In this document: positions 27,537 through 36,700 of the stretch, one piece after another | Layout of the letters: each line of letters begins with the position of its first letter | How positions within the stretch are numbered: position 1 is the stretch's first letter | NCBI GenBank assembly: GCA_944321155.1 | Contig: CALUKG010000005.1 | Span: forward strand, 1 to 59,985 | Source of the DNA: an uncultured Bacteroidales bacterium | GTDB lineage: Bacteria > Bacteroidota > Bacteroidia > Bacteroidales > Paludibacteraceae | Length of the DNA: 59,985 nt | Direction of reading: 5' to 3' | The notes under the pieces: model-generated | The model's database searches: none | What the model was told of the DNA's origin: nothing | The model's input: the letters and a program-made list of their open reading frames with translations, nothing else | Program-made: the position numbers and the translations under genes

Positions 27537-27565
27537 CTGGATTCCGCATCGGAGTGCGGAAGGAC
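27537..27565. repeat. Single palindromic repeat element
   Basis: CTGGATTCCGCATCGGAGTGCGGAAGGAC repeats the element at 23892-23919 in the same orientation, followed by the shared ACATTGAGAGCA-GCGCATT sequence. Its arms TTCCGCA/TGCGGAA form a hairpin. It lies 73 bp after the DUF2971 stop, marking the far side of the AbiE module from the repeat cluster at 23.7 kb. Confidence 0.75.
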
Positions 27566-27607
27566 ATTGAGAGCAGGCGCATTCAACCCAACCATACAAA
27601 CAGGCAC

Positions 27608-27648
27608 AAAAAAGGAGGAGCGACAGCTTCTACATCTGCCACTCCTCC
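27608..27648 (-). terminator. Strong Rho-independent terminator of gene 27688-27984
   Basis: On the minus strand a 13-bp stem (GGAGGAGTGGCAG pairing with CTGTCGCTCCTCC, two G-U pairs) encloses a 9-nt loop and is followed by TTTTTT. It lies 40 bp downstream of the stop codon, as expected for termination of the small-protein gene. Confidence 0.82.
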
Positions 27649-27687
27649 CGAAAGGGTTAAAGGTTCTGTCGGTTTACATTCCGTTCA

Positions 27688-27984
27688 CTATTCACCTGCC
27701 TGCTTGTAGTAGAAGGCGAAGGCTGCACCATAAGCGGTTTTGTACTTGCCTTTCTGGGCTTCCCACTTGGCTTTTTCCACTGGGTCGGACAGCTCGGTGC
27801 GTACTTGCTGTGCTATCTGACGGAATTTTTCATGACGTGCGGTTTCCTCCGGCGTAAACGGTGTGGTTCGCTCAGAAGGCATTTCCGCCAACCAGGTTTC
27901 TCCGTACATTACACGGAACTGATGTGTTTTGGATACTCGGCCAGACAGGCCCATCGTGATTACATTATCTTTTACGCGTGCCAT
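27688..27984 (-). CDS. Small conserved-looking protein, paralogue of 28249-28770
   Basis: I do not recognise this 98-residue protein. It aligns along nearly its whole length with the C-terminal 85 residues of its neighbour: GLSGRVSKTHQFRV / NLSGRISKHYQLRI, AEMPSERTTPF / ARMPSKRKRPF, SDPVEKAKWEAQKGKYKTAYGAAFAFYY / KDPIKSEYWKIQVGEKYKTPVGAACAFYY. Charged, no signal peptide or membrane segment. The conserved pattern LSGR-SK-Q-R, MPS-R--PF and KYKT--GAA-AFYY looks like a defined family. It is followed by a strong terminator. Cytoplasmic, perhaps nucleic-acid- or phage-linked, but this is speculation. Confidence 0.75.
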   Translation of the reverse strand: MARVKDNVITMGLSGRVSKTHQFRVMYGETWLAEMPSERTTPFTPEETARHEKFRQIAQQVRTELSDPVEKAKWEAQKGKYKTAYGAAFAFYYKQAGE

Positions 27985-28248
27985 AATTTCAAAAAATTAA
28001 AATGGTTAATAATCATATTGTTACTTAATTTATGCCCACTAGGGGCGGTTTGTCCGCTTTACCATGGCGCACTGGAGATGTATGGGTACCTTTTACATGC
28101 TCTTTATGCATTGCGGGATGAATGCCGGTTTATTTTCTGATGCGGACTATGGTTGGCCTAACCATCATCGGCACGAAAACTGTCCTTTTTCCGGTCGACT
28201 CGGAGCATTCGCCCCTTACCATGGCTCAAAAACGACAGGCTTGCAGCG
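27985..28248. other. Gene-free spacer between the two paralogues
   Basis: No reliable coding frame, promoter or hairpin was found. TTACCATGGC occurs twice (near 28058 and 28217), once after GTCCGCT and once after CGCCCC, which may reflect remains of an old duplication. Confidence 0.3.
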
Positions 28249-28770
28249 CTACAAATCCTGTTGGGCTTTCTTTAAGCGGAGTTCTTCTTTCTGTTTCAAA
28301 CAATTATAATAGAAGGCGCAGGCTGCTCCCACCGGAGTCTTGTATTTCTCGCCTACCTGAATTTTCCAATATTCGGACTTAATGGGGTCTTTCATATCGG
28401 ACCGTGCCATACGGGTGGCCTCAGCAAACAGGGACTGGCGACGCAATTCCGAATCATCAAAAGGACGCTTACGCTTGGAAGGCATACGGGCAATATGCGG
28501 ACGTCCGCCTACGATACGCAACTGGTAATGCTTACTGATGCGCCCACTCAAATTCTGCACGATTTCGGGATGCTTGGTATAAAGGTGGGTCAGATTGTTC
28601 AAGGAATCTGCCAAACCTTGTTCATCAGCCGATTCTGCCACTTGCCGATAACGGGCATTTTCCACCATGTGTTTGCGACGCGGACGCATCCGTACATTAC
28701 GGGTCTCCATCCTCAGGCTGTCGCTTGCCTTTTGTTCTGTTTTGTACTTTTCAAATTCGTTCATATACAT
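28249..28770 (-). CDS. Larger paralogue of the 27688-27984 small protein
   Basis: The 173-residue protein is unrecognised. It has a basic, arginine-rich N-terminal region (TRNVRMRPRRKHMVENARYRQ), a helical middle, and the LSGR...AFYY module from about residue 78, shared with 27688-27984. GC content is visibly higher than in the AbiE genes, and codon use is more like the core, so it may belong to the host background rather than to an insertion. A TACCTTTG -7 box (reverse strand, 28828-28835) lies 58 bp before the ATG at 28770, without a clear TTG element. The start codon has a second ATG two codons downstream. Confidence 0.75.
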   Translation of the reverse strand: MYMNEFEKYKTEQKASDSLRMETRNVRMRPRRKHMVENARYRQVAESADEQGLADSLNNLTHLYTKHPEIVQNLSGRISKHYQLRIVGGRPHIARMPSKRKRPFDDSELRRQSLFAEATRMARSDMKDPIKSEYWKIQVGEKYKTPVGAACAFYYNCLKQKEELRLKKAQQDL

Positions 28771-29024
28771 CTATTTTTAAATTAATAATTTCTGTTCCGT
28801 ACGACTGTTTCGTTGTCGTAACTGGTGCAAAGGTAAGGGGACTTCAAGGAGGGTATTCCGAAACATGCCGACTTGTGTAGAGGTTTGGAGAAGGTTGTGT
28901 AGAGGTTTTAGCTGAAAGAATGTGTGTGGCTAAGGGAACGAAGGAAGGAAAAACTTTTTTGAAAAAAATTTTCGTGTGTAGGGCTTTGTTGCTGAAAGGA
29001 TGCGCAAATAAAAGCGTAAGGTAC

Positions 29025-29064
29025 AAAAAAAGAGAGATATCACGGCTACAAGGCGATATCTCTC
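29025..29064 (-). terminator. Rho-independent terminator downstream of gene 29160-29960
   Basis: A perfect 10-bp stem (GAGAGATATC, 29032-29041, with GATATCTCTC, 29055-29064) encloses 13 nt, and on the minus strand it is followed by seven U residues. It lies 96 bp after the stop of the minus-strand gene pair at 29160-30372. The spacer 28771-29024 between it and the next gene holds a twice-repeated GTGTAGAGGTTT (near 28874 and 28898) and no gene. Confidence 0.82.
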
Positions 29065-29159
29065 GACTAACATGAATCTAAACACAAAGAAAATATAAAC
29101 AAGTGATCCATGTTACGGAAGCCGTTCCACGATAGTGGAATTGGCGTCATAATGTTTAC

Positions 29160-29960
29160 TTATTTCTTACCTTTGTAAATACATACATTTGCTATTATTT
29201 TATCTATTTGTTGTTTGACATTCTCATTTTCCAGATGATTGGTACGCAAATTCTCCTTGTATTTGCCTTCTACAACAAAACACTTTTCTGCACTTTGCCA
29301 AAATCCTCTCCTGCTTATTGAAAACAAACCTGCATCATAAAGGCTATCGAGGAAATAGGTCAAAGAAGCAACGGATTTTACCCAATTGATGGGCTTACCT
29401 ATATCCTGATTCCCGAAAAGCTTGGCAAAACGGCCATAGCGCGTTTTAGGGTCGATAAATCCATGGACTTTTACCAAAGAATCATAAAGGTCTTTCAAGG
29501 CTTCTTCGTTTTCCATGAAATAATCGGACGGCAATGATTGACGTATGGGTCGTACCTGCGGAGGACTGTAACAGGGCACAACGGCTTCCGACTGCACAAC
29601 AAAATCGGATGAAACACAGGCCAACTCCTCTGCCTGAGGCCGCTCAAAGCTAAAACGCAACGAAAGCGGACAGGAAAAATGACAGAAGGAGGAATGGGAA
29701 GTGCCAACCGTTTGGAAGCGCTTTTCCTCACCCTTTACAATTAAAACAACGTTCTTTTCACCTGTATCTGTCTGTTTTCTGGAAGAAGAATGGGGTGACA
29801 AACCATGGGGAGCATCTTGTCGGGGGACAAGAGTGACTTTCATAGCTAAAGGTGAATCTGTAACATAATTGATGTCAACGTCAAGACTTAGGCTGACTGT
29901 TGGAGCGGCATCAACATTCCACTCCAATTGTTTTTTTTCAAATAGTTCGTTCTTTCTCAT
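29160..29960 (-). CDS. Unrecognised protein with RteC-like C-terminal segment
   Basis: The 266-residue protein was not recognised. The N-terminal 120 residues are low-similarity and rich in Ser/Pro/Val. The C-terminal part (about 145-262: NEEALKDLYDSLVKVHGFIDPKTRYGRFAKLFGNQDIGKPINWVKSVASLTYFLDSLYDAGLF) is helical. Its I-NWVKSVASLTYFLDSL pattern weakly recalls the W-x-GSK-L-ELIYAL motif of RteC-type regulators, though I would not call it RteC. It overlaps the upstream gene 29938-30372 by 23 bp, so the two are co-translated, and a strong terminator follows. No signal peptide. Function unknown. Confidence 0.65.
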   Translation of the reverse strand: MRKNELFEKKQLEWNVDAAPTVSLSLDVDINYVTDSPLAMKVTLVPRQDAPHGLSPHSSSRKQTDTGEKNVVLIVKGEEKRFQTVGTSHSSFCHFSCPLSLRFSFERPQAEELACVSSDFVVQSEAVVPCYSPPQVRPIRQSLPSDYFMENEEALKDLYDSLVKVHGFIDPKTRYGRFAKLFGNQDIGKPINWVKSVASLTYFLDSLYDAGLFSISRRGFWQSAEKCFVVEGKYKENLRTNHLENENVKQQIDKIIANVCIYKGKK

Positions 29961-30372
29961 ATATTATTGGATTTAAAATTAAACATTCAATTGGTACATT
30001 GGCCGCCAAAGGCTGACCATCAGTTGCTTTCCACAAATGCAGATTAGCAAAACCTTCCACTACCCGATAGGCAAATGCGGGTTGCACGCAATTACGACAC
30101 AAGCGGAACCATGCTGCGAGCACAGACAGGAAACGCCTGGACATACGGCGTAAGAAAGCCGCACAACGGGCAAAACATTCCGACAAGTTTTCCAATAAAG
30201 TGGAAAACAACCGAAATTCACAAGAATGAAGAAAAACATCTTCAACAGACCATACTGTGCATGCATGTACATTTACACTTGCATCAGCATTTTCAACTTC
30301 ATTCTGTCCATTCCCTTGAAATAGCCGAACAATACAATTGGCTACTTCCAACAATACAGTTTTTTCTTTCAT
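29938..30372 (-). CDS. Unrecognised small protein, first gene of a two-gene operon
   Basis: From ATG 30372 this encodes 144 residues starting MKEKTVLLEVANCIVRLF. The frame continues upstream to an ATG at 30525, but that extra stretch is AT-rich and lacks conservation-like features, so I favour the shorter form. The product has several cysteines (RLCRNCVQPAF, SECFARCAAF) and many Arg/Leu residues in the middle (RRMSRRFLSVLAAWFRLC). No known family is recognised. The stop overlaps the following gene by 23 bp. It is possible that the reading frame is not real; the overlap with a terminator-bounded partner is the main support. Confidence 0.5.
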   Translation of the reverse strand: MKEKTVLLEVANCIVRLFQGNGQNEVENADASVNVHACTVWSVEDVFLHSCEFRLFSTLLENLSECFARCAAFLRRMSRRFLSVLAAWFRLCRNCVQPAFAYRVVEGFANLHLWKATDGQPLAANVPIECLILNPIIYEKERTI

Positions 30373-30682
30373 AAAAATAATGTTTAAAAATACTATTAAT
30401 TCTATTGCAAATGCAATATCAGAAAGATTTTTACATTTGCGCTGCAAATGTATAATCTTAAATGACAACTGAAAAGTTTTTGGAAACTTTTTTTGGGCGG
30501 TTTTGTGTAGAATTATCCAACTCATATGTATAATTACATGATAATTGTAATTTTACATATTATATACCATAAAATAATTATTCGTTTTGGAAAACTATTT
30601 ATTTATACCGATTACATTTTTTGACAAGAAATTCACATTTAAGGTCTCCCATAAGAATTAAAATTGAAATGACCAAGAGGAA

Positions 30683-30712
30683 ATGGGGACAAAAGGGGAC
30701 AAAATGGGGACA
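30683..30712. repeat. Three GGGGAC direct repeats
   Basis: ATGGGGACAAAAGGGGACAAAATGGGGACAT holds GGGGACAAAA-type units three times at a 10-11-bp period, in otherwise AT-rich DNA between the small gene at 30372 and the palindrome array at 30.8 kb. A helical-phase protein-binding site is one possibility; it could also be slippage. The surrounding 30526-30790 holds no gene. Confidence 0.4.
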
Positions 30713-30818
30713 TTATTATTTGCTTTTATATACTTATTGAATTGTAATTTTTACACCTACAAACACAAACACAATAAAAGGGTTATTTGGAGGTTTAGCA
30801 TCGCCATAACCCATGCTA

Positions 30819-31407
30819 CTGGATACCGCATTTCTGCGGTATGACGATTGGGGCGGATGCCATTGTCCTGTGCTTCTGGATACCGCACTTCTGCGGTATG
30901 ACGATTAAGACGGACGCTATGCCCTTTGGCATTTATGAAATAAGCGAGGAAAAGAGCGGGGTCATTCCGTACTTGATACGGAATCCAGTAGGGCGGATGA
31001 ATGAGTGGAGTGTTACATGCACCGCTATAATCATTGCTTCTGGATACCGCATTCCTGCGGTATGACTATTAGGACGGACGCTATAGTCTTTGGCTTTTAG
31101 GATAAGCGAGGAAAAGAGCAGGGGCATTCCGTACTTGATACGGAATCCAGAAGAGTGGATAAATGAGTGGAGTGTTACTGCACCGCTATAATCCATGCTA
31201 CTGGATACCGCATTTCTGCGGTATGACGTTTAGGGCGAGAGGAGCGGGAAAAACGACGTGCGAGTGCGAGGAGGTCCCGCATCGGAGTGCGGGAGGACGT
31301 CTGCATTGCTGCGGTATGACGAGTGGGGCGAGCGCTATGCCCTTTGGCTTTTATGGAATAAGCGAGGAAAAGAGAGAGGGTCATTCCGTACTTGATACGG
31401 AATCCAG
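30819..31407. repeat. Composite array of inverted palindromic elements
   Basis: Two related elements alternate. Element A (CTGGATACCGCA...TGCGGTATGAC) occurs at 30819-30845, 30876-30902, 31040-31066 and 31201-31227, with a partial copy at 31301-31320. Element B (GTCATTCCGTAC...GTACGGAATCCAG type), in the opposite orientation, occurs at 30961-30988, 31124-31150 and 31380-31407. A GC-rich variant lies at 31273-31297. The A-B-A arrangement repeats with a unit of about 162 bp that includes shared spacer sequence (ATAAGCGAGGAAAAGAG, GGATGAATGAGTGGAG, ACCGCTATAAT). In one frame the elements translate to SGFRIKYGMT-like peptides, so any reading frames across them are spurious. Confidence 0.85.
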
Positions 31408-31540
31408 AAAGGGCGGATGAATGAGCGGAACACAAAAGTATGTTTTTGCACTTACAAGGAAACGATTTGAAAAAAAATGCGTACTTTCGCAAGTCATTTG
31501 AAGAATCGAACTTTTAATCTATACATTATATATACTCTGA

Positions 31541-32959
31541 ATGAAACGTATAGCTCTATTATTATGCACCGTGATGTATGCCGTGACGGTATGCCGGGCA
31601 GATGCCATTGAGGACTTCATCAACCAACCTTTATTGCGACAAGCCAATATCTATGTGCTGGTCAAAGAATCGGGCAGCGGAAAAATACTGGCGGAACATG
31701 ACAGCGAAAAGCTGGCGGTACCTGCCTCCATCACCAAACTGATTACCACAGCCACAGCCCTTGAACTATTAGGTGGGGACTTCAAATTTGAAACCTATAT
31801 TGAAACCGACGGACAAACGGACAGCAACGGAACGCTGCACGGCAATCTATATATAAGAGGTACAGGCGACCCAACATTAGGCTCACACCGACTGGGCAAC
31901 ATGAATTTCATCAACACCTGGATACAACAAATCAGAAAATACGGCATTACACGCATTGAAGGAAAAGTGATTGCCGACATGTCGTTTTTCGACGCCGAAG
32001 CAGTGAACAGTGGCTGGATATGGGAAGACATCGGCAACTATTATGCGCCGGGTATATGTGCCATTTCCTATATGGACAATACGCTCAATTTCCAATTGAT
32101 AGGCGGCGCTGTGGGCACGCAACCGATACTGACAAAAACCATCCCATACATACCGGGGCTGGTGGTGGAAAACCATTTGCGCACCTCCACAACCCTTTAT
32201 GACGAGGCGTATGTACATGGCGTGCCATTCAGCAACACACGCTACCTGACGGGAAACATACCTGCCAACAGTGGACTTTTCGGACTGAAAGGAGACATTC
32301 CCAACCCCGGACTGCTGCTGGCTCAACACCTGACAGACCGACTGAGAGATGCAGGCATTTTCGTGAGAGACAGTGCCGACTACACGCTGAAACAAGGTGG
32401 CGAAAGACAACGGATTTTTGTGCACCAATCACCCGAACTCAGAAACATCATTGCGGAAATCAATTTCAAGAGCAACAACCACTATGCGGAACAACTGTTC
32501 AGATACTTGGGTAGTCTGGCACAAGTGCCTTCCAGTACCAACTCGTCGATTGCAGTGATTGAGAGCTACTGGAGAAACCGTATTGCCTACCAAACGGAAT
32601 TCATCCAACGCGACGGTTCGGGCCTGTCGCCCATGAACGGCATACCTGCCAAGGTGTTTGTGAACCTGCTGGACTATATGTTCAACAAAAGCGTGCATGC
32701 AGAGGATTTCAAGAATTCATTGCCTGTAGCAGGAGAAAGCGGCACGTTGATGTCTTTTCTGAGCGGTACATCACTACACGGAAAGGTACATGCCAAAAGC
32801 GGAACCACCAGCCGTGTGAAAAGCTATAGCGGATATATAGATGCCAATGGAAAAAGATATCTGTTTTGTGTGATTGTGAACAACGGCGGCGGAAAATCAA
32901 AAACCAAACAACACCTTATTGAACGTTTCTTACTCCATGTATGTAGCGAAAACAAATAG
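31541..32959 (+). CDS. dacB: D-alanyl-D-alanine carboxypeptidase/endopeptidase (PBP4, S13 family)
   Basis: A 472-residue penicillin-binding protein of family S13. A signal peptide (MKRIALLLCTVMYAVTVCRA) directs it to the periplasm. All three active-site motifs are present: SITK (S63-K66), SNN (about 311) and KSG (about 422-424). It trims or cleaves D-Ala-containing peptidoglycan cross-links. Near-normal length for the family. The final bases overlap the following biotin-protein ligase gene by 23 bp (or 41 if that uses an upstream TTG), so they form an operon. A weak promoter-like TACTTTCG lies at 31492-31499. Confidence 0.93.
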   Translation: MKRIALLLCTVMYAVTVCRADAIEDFINQPLLRQANIYVLVKESGSGKILAEHDSEKLAVPASITKLITTATALELLGGDFKFETYIETDGQTDSNGTLHGNLYIRGTGDPTLGSHRLGNMNFINTWIQQIRKYGITRIEGKVIADMSFFDAEAVNSGWIWEDIGNYYAPGICAISYMDNTLNFQLIGGAVGTQPILTKTIPYIPGLVVENHLRTSTTLYDEAYVHGVPFSNTRYLTGNIPANSGLFGLKGDIPNPGLLLAQHLTDRLRDAGIFVRDSADYTLKQGGERQRIFVHQSPELRNIIAEINFKSNNHYAEQLFRYLGSLAQVPSSTNSSIAVIESYWRNRIAYQTEFIQRDGSGLSPMNGIPAKVFVNLLDYMFNKSVHAEDFKNSLPVAGESGTLMSFLSGTSLHGKVHAKSGTTSRVKSYSGYIDANGKRYLFCVIVNNGGGKSKTKQHLIERFLLHVCSENK

Positions 32960-33665
32960 CACGAACAGCGCTCTGGCGGCATTGCTGAAAGAAAAGGAAC
33001 TGCCCGACGGTTTTACCCTCTATACCTATTACCAAACCGCTGGAAGAGGACAAGTGGGCAACAAATGGGAAAGCGAGAAGGGACAGAATCTGCTGATGAG
33101 CACACTGATACGTCCGAAAGATTTGCCTATCAGCGAGCATTTCATCTTGTCGGAAATCGTGGCATTGGCACTCAAGGATGTATTGGACAGATATACAGAC
33201 AATATCCGCATCAAATGGCCGAATGATATCTACTGGAATGACAAAAAAATAAGCGGTACGTTGATTGAAAACAGCTTCAGCGGCAGCACGATACGGAGCT
33301 GCATAGCCGGCATTGGTCTTAACTTGAACCAAACGGAATTCATAAGCGATGCACCCAATCCCATATCGCTCAAACAGATAACCGGCCAAGAATATGACAA
33401 GCGCAAAGTGCTGGATGAGATTCTGGAACGGTTGGCCTATTACAAGCAACAACTGGCAGAAGGACATGAACAGGACATCAGAGAGCTGTATGCGCAACAC
33501 CTGTACAGGAACGAGGGCTGGCACGAATGGATTGCCGACGGCATGAGTTTTCAGGCACGCATAAAGGAGGTGAAAGCCGACGGACAGCTTGTGTTGGAAA
33601 CAACCGACGGACAAACACGCGGATTCTATTTTAAAGAGGTAGTGCACGGAGGGTTGAAGAACTAA
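32937..33665 (+). CDS. Biotin--[acetyl-CoA-carboxylase] ligase
   Basis: Single-domain biotin-protein ligase without the DNA-binding domain of E. coli BirA. VAKTNSTNSALAALL is the STN motif; YYQTAGRGQVGNKWESEKG is the GRGRxG-type adenylate-binding loop; IRIKWPNDIYWNDKKISGTLIE contains the conserved KWPND. SCIAGIGLNLNQ follows. It activates biotin as biotinyl-AMP and attaches it to carboxylase or decarboxylase subunits. Starting at ATG 32937 gives 242 residues; a TTG at 32919 would add six residues before the STN motif and is possible. A short C-terminal SH3-like domain follows. Confidence 0.9.
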   Translation: MYVAKTNSTNSALAALLKEKELPDGFTLYTYYQTAGRGQVGNKWESEKGQNLLMSTLIRPKDLPISEHFILSEIVALALKDVLDRYTDNIRIKWPNDIYWNDKKISGTLIENSFSGSTIRSCIAGIGLNLNQTEFISDAPNPISLKQITGQEYDKRKVLDEILERLAYYKQQLAEGHEQDIRELYAQHLYRNEGWHEWIADGMSFQARIKEVKADGQLVLETTDGQTRGFYFKEVVHGGLKN

Positions 33666-33715
33666 CCTTTCTATCAGACACCACACCGACAAGTCCAGAA
33701 ATTAGGCCCTGAATT

Positions 33716-33745
33716 TTGTAGTTAGATTGCGTTGTATTAACTTTG
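33716..33745 (+). promoter_or_regulatory. Promoter of the TPR / beta-barrel gene pair
   Basis: TTG at 33716-33718, 19-bp spacer, then TAACTTTG at 33738-33745: a full match to the Bacteroidota sigma consensus. Predicted start near 33752, leaving a leader of about 36 nt before the ATG at 33788. Confidence 0.75.
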
Positions 33746-33787
33746 CGACTTATTAGCATTGAATATTAGCAATCGAACTATAACATT

Positions 33788-36700
33788 ATGAAACATTTCT
33801 GTATCGTATTACTGAGCATTATCTGCAGCCTACCCGTATTTGCACAAAGGGCGCAGAACATGCCAATGAGTGATGAATATACCCGAAAAGGCAAAGACTT
33901 GTTTGAACAGAAGAAATTCGGAGAAGCCTACCGGATTTTCTCGGAAGCCTTAACCGAAGCCAACAAGGACCTGAGCATCAAAAAGGATGAACTGGTACTC
34001 TATAAAACCTTTTGTGCCTATGAATTAAGATTGCCGGATGCGGAAGGACAAATCAAGAATTACCTGAAAGAATATCCCTATACGCCCTATGGCTCGGAAC
34101 TGCACTATATGGCGGGCATGCTCCTGACAGAAAACGAACGCTATAAACAAGCACTCAAGGAGTTTGACCAAGTGGACGAACGAAGCCTATCGAAAAGACA
34201 AGCCGACGACTATTTCTTTTACAAAGCCTACGCACAGCTGCAAGAAGGAGAAACGGCTGCCGCTACCCAAACCTTCAAAAAGGTGATGGACAGAAAGACA
34301 CGCTATCAGGTGGCCGCTCAATTCTATTATGCTTATGGCCTGTACATGATGAAAGATTACGAGAAGGCACTCCCCTATTTCCTGAGGCTGGAAGGAAATC
34401 CGGATTATGCCAACAATGTTCCTTATTATATTGTACAAATATATTACTACCAGAACAATTATGACGAGGTGGTGGACAGAGCTACGGAACTCCTGAAAAG
34501 CAACAACAAAGAAAATCATAGCGAACTGCATCGGATGTTGGGAGAGTTGTATTATGAACGCCAGAACTACGGTATGGCTGCCCAACACCTGAAAGCCTAT
34601 ACGGAAAAGGAAACGAAACTGCAACGCAACGATTTGTATATGCTCGGATTTTCCTATTACCAACAAGGAGAATACAGGGAAGCCATCCAATATCTGACCC
34701 AAACTACAACGGCAGAAGACCTGATGACGGAAAATGCTTATCTGCATATTGGTAACGCCTATGTGAAACTTGGTGACAAGAACAAAGCCCGTATGGCTTT
34801 CAGTAATGCGGTAAGCACCAACTTCGATGCACAAATCCACGAAGAGGCGCTGTTCAACTATGCCTTGACTACCTATGAATCGGACGATACGTTCGGTGAG
34901 TCGGTCAATGCATTTGTGAACTTCATTACGCAATACCCCAATTCCAAACATATCAGCGAAGCCTACCGGCTATTCGGTGATGTGCTGCTTCGCACCAACA
35001 ACTACAAAGAGGCATACGACGCATTGCTGATGGTCAATGCGGACGACCAACGACTGACGGCTACCAAACACTATCTGCTCTACCGTATGGGTGTGATGTT
35101 TTGCAATGCCAAACGCTGGGGAGAAGCCGTACAATATTTCAATGACGCCATAGCCTGTGACGAGACAGGGGCTTATGTGGGAGACTGCCTGTATTGGAGA
35201 GCTGAATGTTTCTATAAATCAGGACAGTATGCCTTGGCGGAAGCTGATTTGAAAGTACTGTTCGGCCGAAGCGACATCAACCAGAATCCCAACAAGGCAC
35301 TGGCTTATTATTTGGCGGGATATGCCTGCTTCTCACAACACAAATACAAAGAAGCCATTCCTTATTTCCTCAGCTATACAGCCATTGAAAAGGACAAAAT
35401 GGGACAAATGCACTCAGATGCACTCAACCGCATAGGTGACTGCTATTTCCAAGGAAGAGATTTCGGACCGGCCGAAAACTATTATGCACGTGTAATCGGC
35501 ATTGGACGACAAGGTGCGGACTATGCATATTTCCAACGTGCAAACATTATGGGGCTCATCAAGAAATATGATGACAAGATTCTGCTGGAAGAAAAACTGG
35601 TGAAACTGTATCCGAAATCAGATTATGCGGATGATGCCCTCTATGAAATGGCCCGCGCCTATCAGATGAAGGAAGAATATCCTTCTGCCATTGACAGCTA
35701 TAACCGACTGCTGGCTTCCTATCCGCACAGCAATCTGGCACGTGTGGCTGCAGTGGAAATCGGTATGACCTATGCCAATATGGGACAACATGAAAATGCC
35801 ATTACCGCCTATAAGAAAGTTATCAGCAACTACCCTGGCAGTGAAGAATCCTATACTGCATTGCAAGGTATAGAATCGGCATATATCGCCCTGAACCAGA
35901 TTAGCGAATACCTGGCATATACGAAAACATTGGGAACTGTAATCACCGTTCCTTCGGAAAACAAGGAAGATTCTCTGACCTATGTGGCTGCCGAACTGCA
36001 ATATACCCAAGGCAATCTGAAAGCTGCCATTATAGGAATGGAAGGCTATATACAGAACTATTGTCCAGTGGGACGCTATTGTACCATGGCCTGGTATTAT
36101 CTGGCCGATAGCCAATATCAGCTGGACAACAAGAAAGAGGCTCTGAAAGCCTATGACGCTCTGACCAAAATGGCCAACAACCAATATACGGAAGAGGCCT
36201 ATACGAAATGTGCCGAACTGGCATATGACCTGCAAATGTATGACTCTGCACGCGTTTATTTCAGCCAACTGCAAACCGTGGCTGGAAAAATCGAACTTGT
36301 CCATGCTGCACGCATCGGTGTGATGAGATGTGACAACAAGCTGGAACGTTATCAGGATGTCATTACACAAGCCAACGAAATAGTGAAAGACGGGCAGACA
36401 AACGAGGAAATGCAAAAAGAAGCACGCTATACAAGGGCCAAAGCCTATATGGCACTCGAACAACCCATGTTGGCGACGGCTGACCTGTCCTATTTGAGTT
36501 CGCAAACCAATGACGAAATGGGAGCGGAAGCAAAATACCTGCTTGCCCTACTCTATTTCAACCAAGGCGATATGGATACGGCAGAATCGGAAATTATGGA
36601 TTTTGCCAGCAAAAATACCCCACATCAATACTGGCTGGCCAAGAGTTTCATATTGCTGGCCGACATCTACATGAAACGGGGGGATGATTTCCAAGCCAAA

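Noticed and set aside
27985-28248. Coding gene on the plus strand between the two paralogues
   Set aside because: Frames found there have unusual composition, no conserved motifs and no promoter; they are probably chance frames.
29160-29960. RteC regulator of a conjugative transposon
   Set aside because: Only a weak short similarity in one helix; no tetQ/rteAB, mobilisation or integrase genes are nearby.
23730-31407. CRISPR array
   Set aside because: The repeats are palindromes of varied length with repeated, not unique, intervening sequence, and no cas gene was found among the genes read in the window.
30933-31492. Open frames of 75-105 codons across the palindromic array
   Set aside because: Their translations consist of repeated SGFRIKYGMT-like peptides derived from the palindromes, so they are spurious.
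34187-36505. Long open frames on the minus strand opposite the TPR gene (254 and 295 codons)
   Set aside because: They are antisense to a strong plus-strand TPR gene with consistent repeats and a promoter; their translations lack any domain and are rich in codons opposite the TPR pattern.
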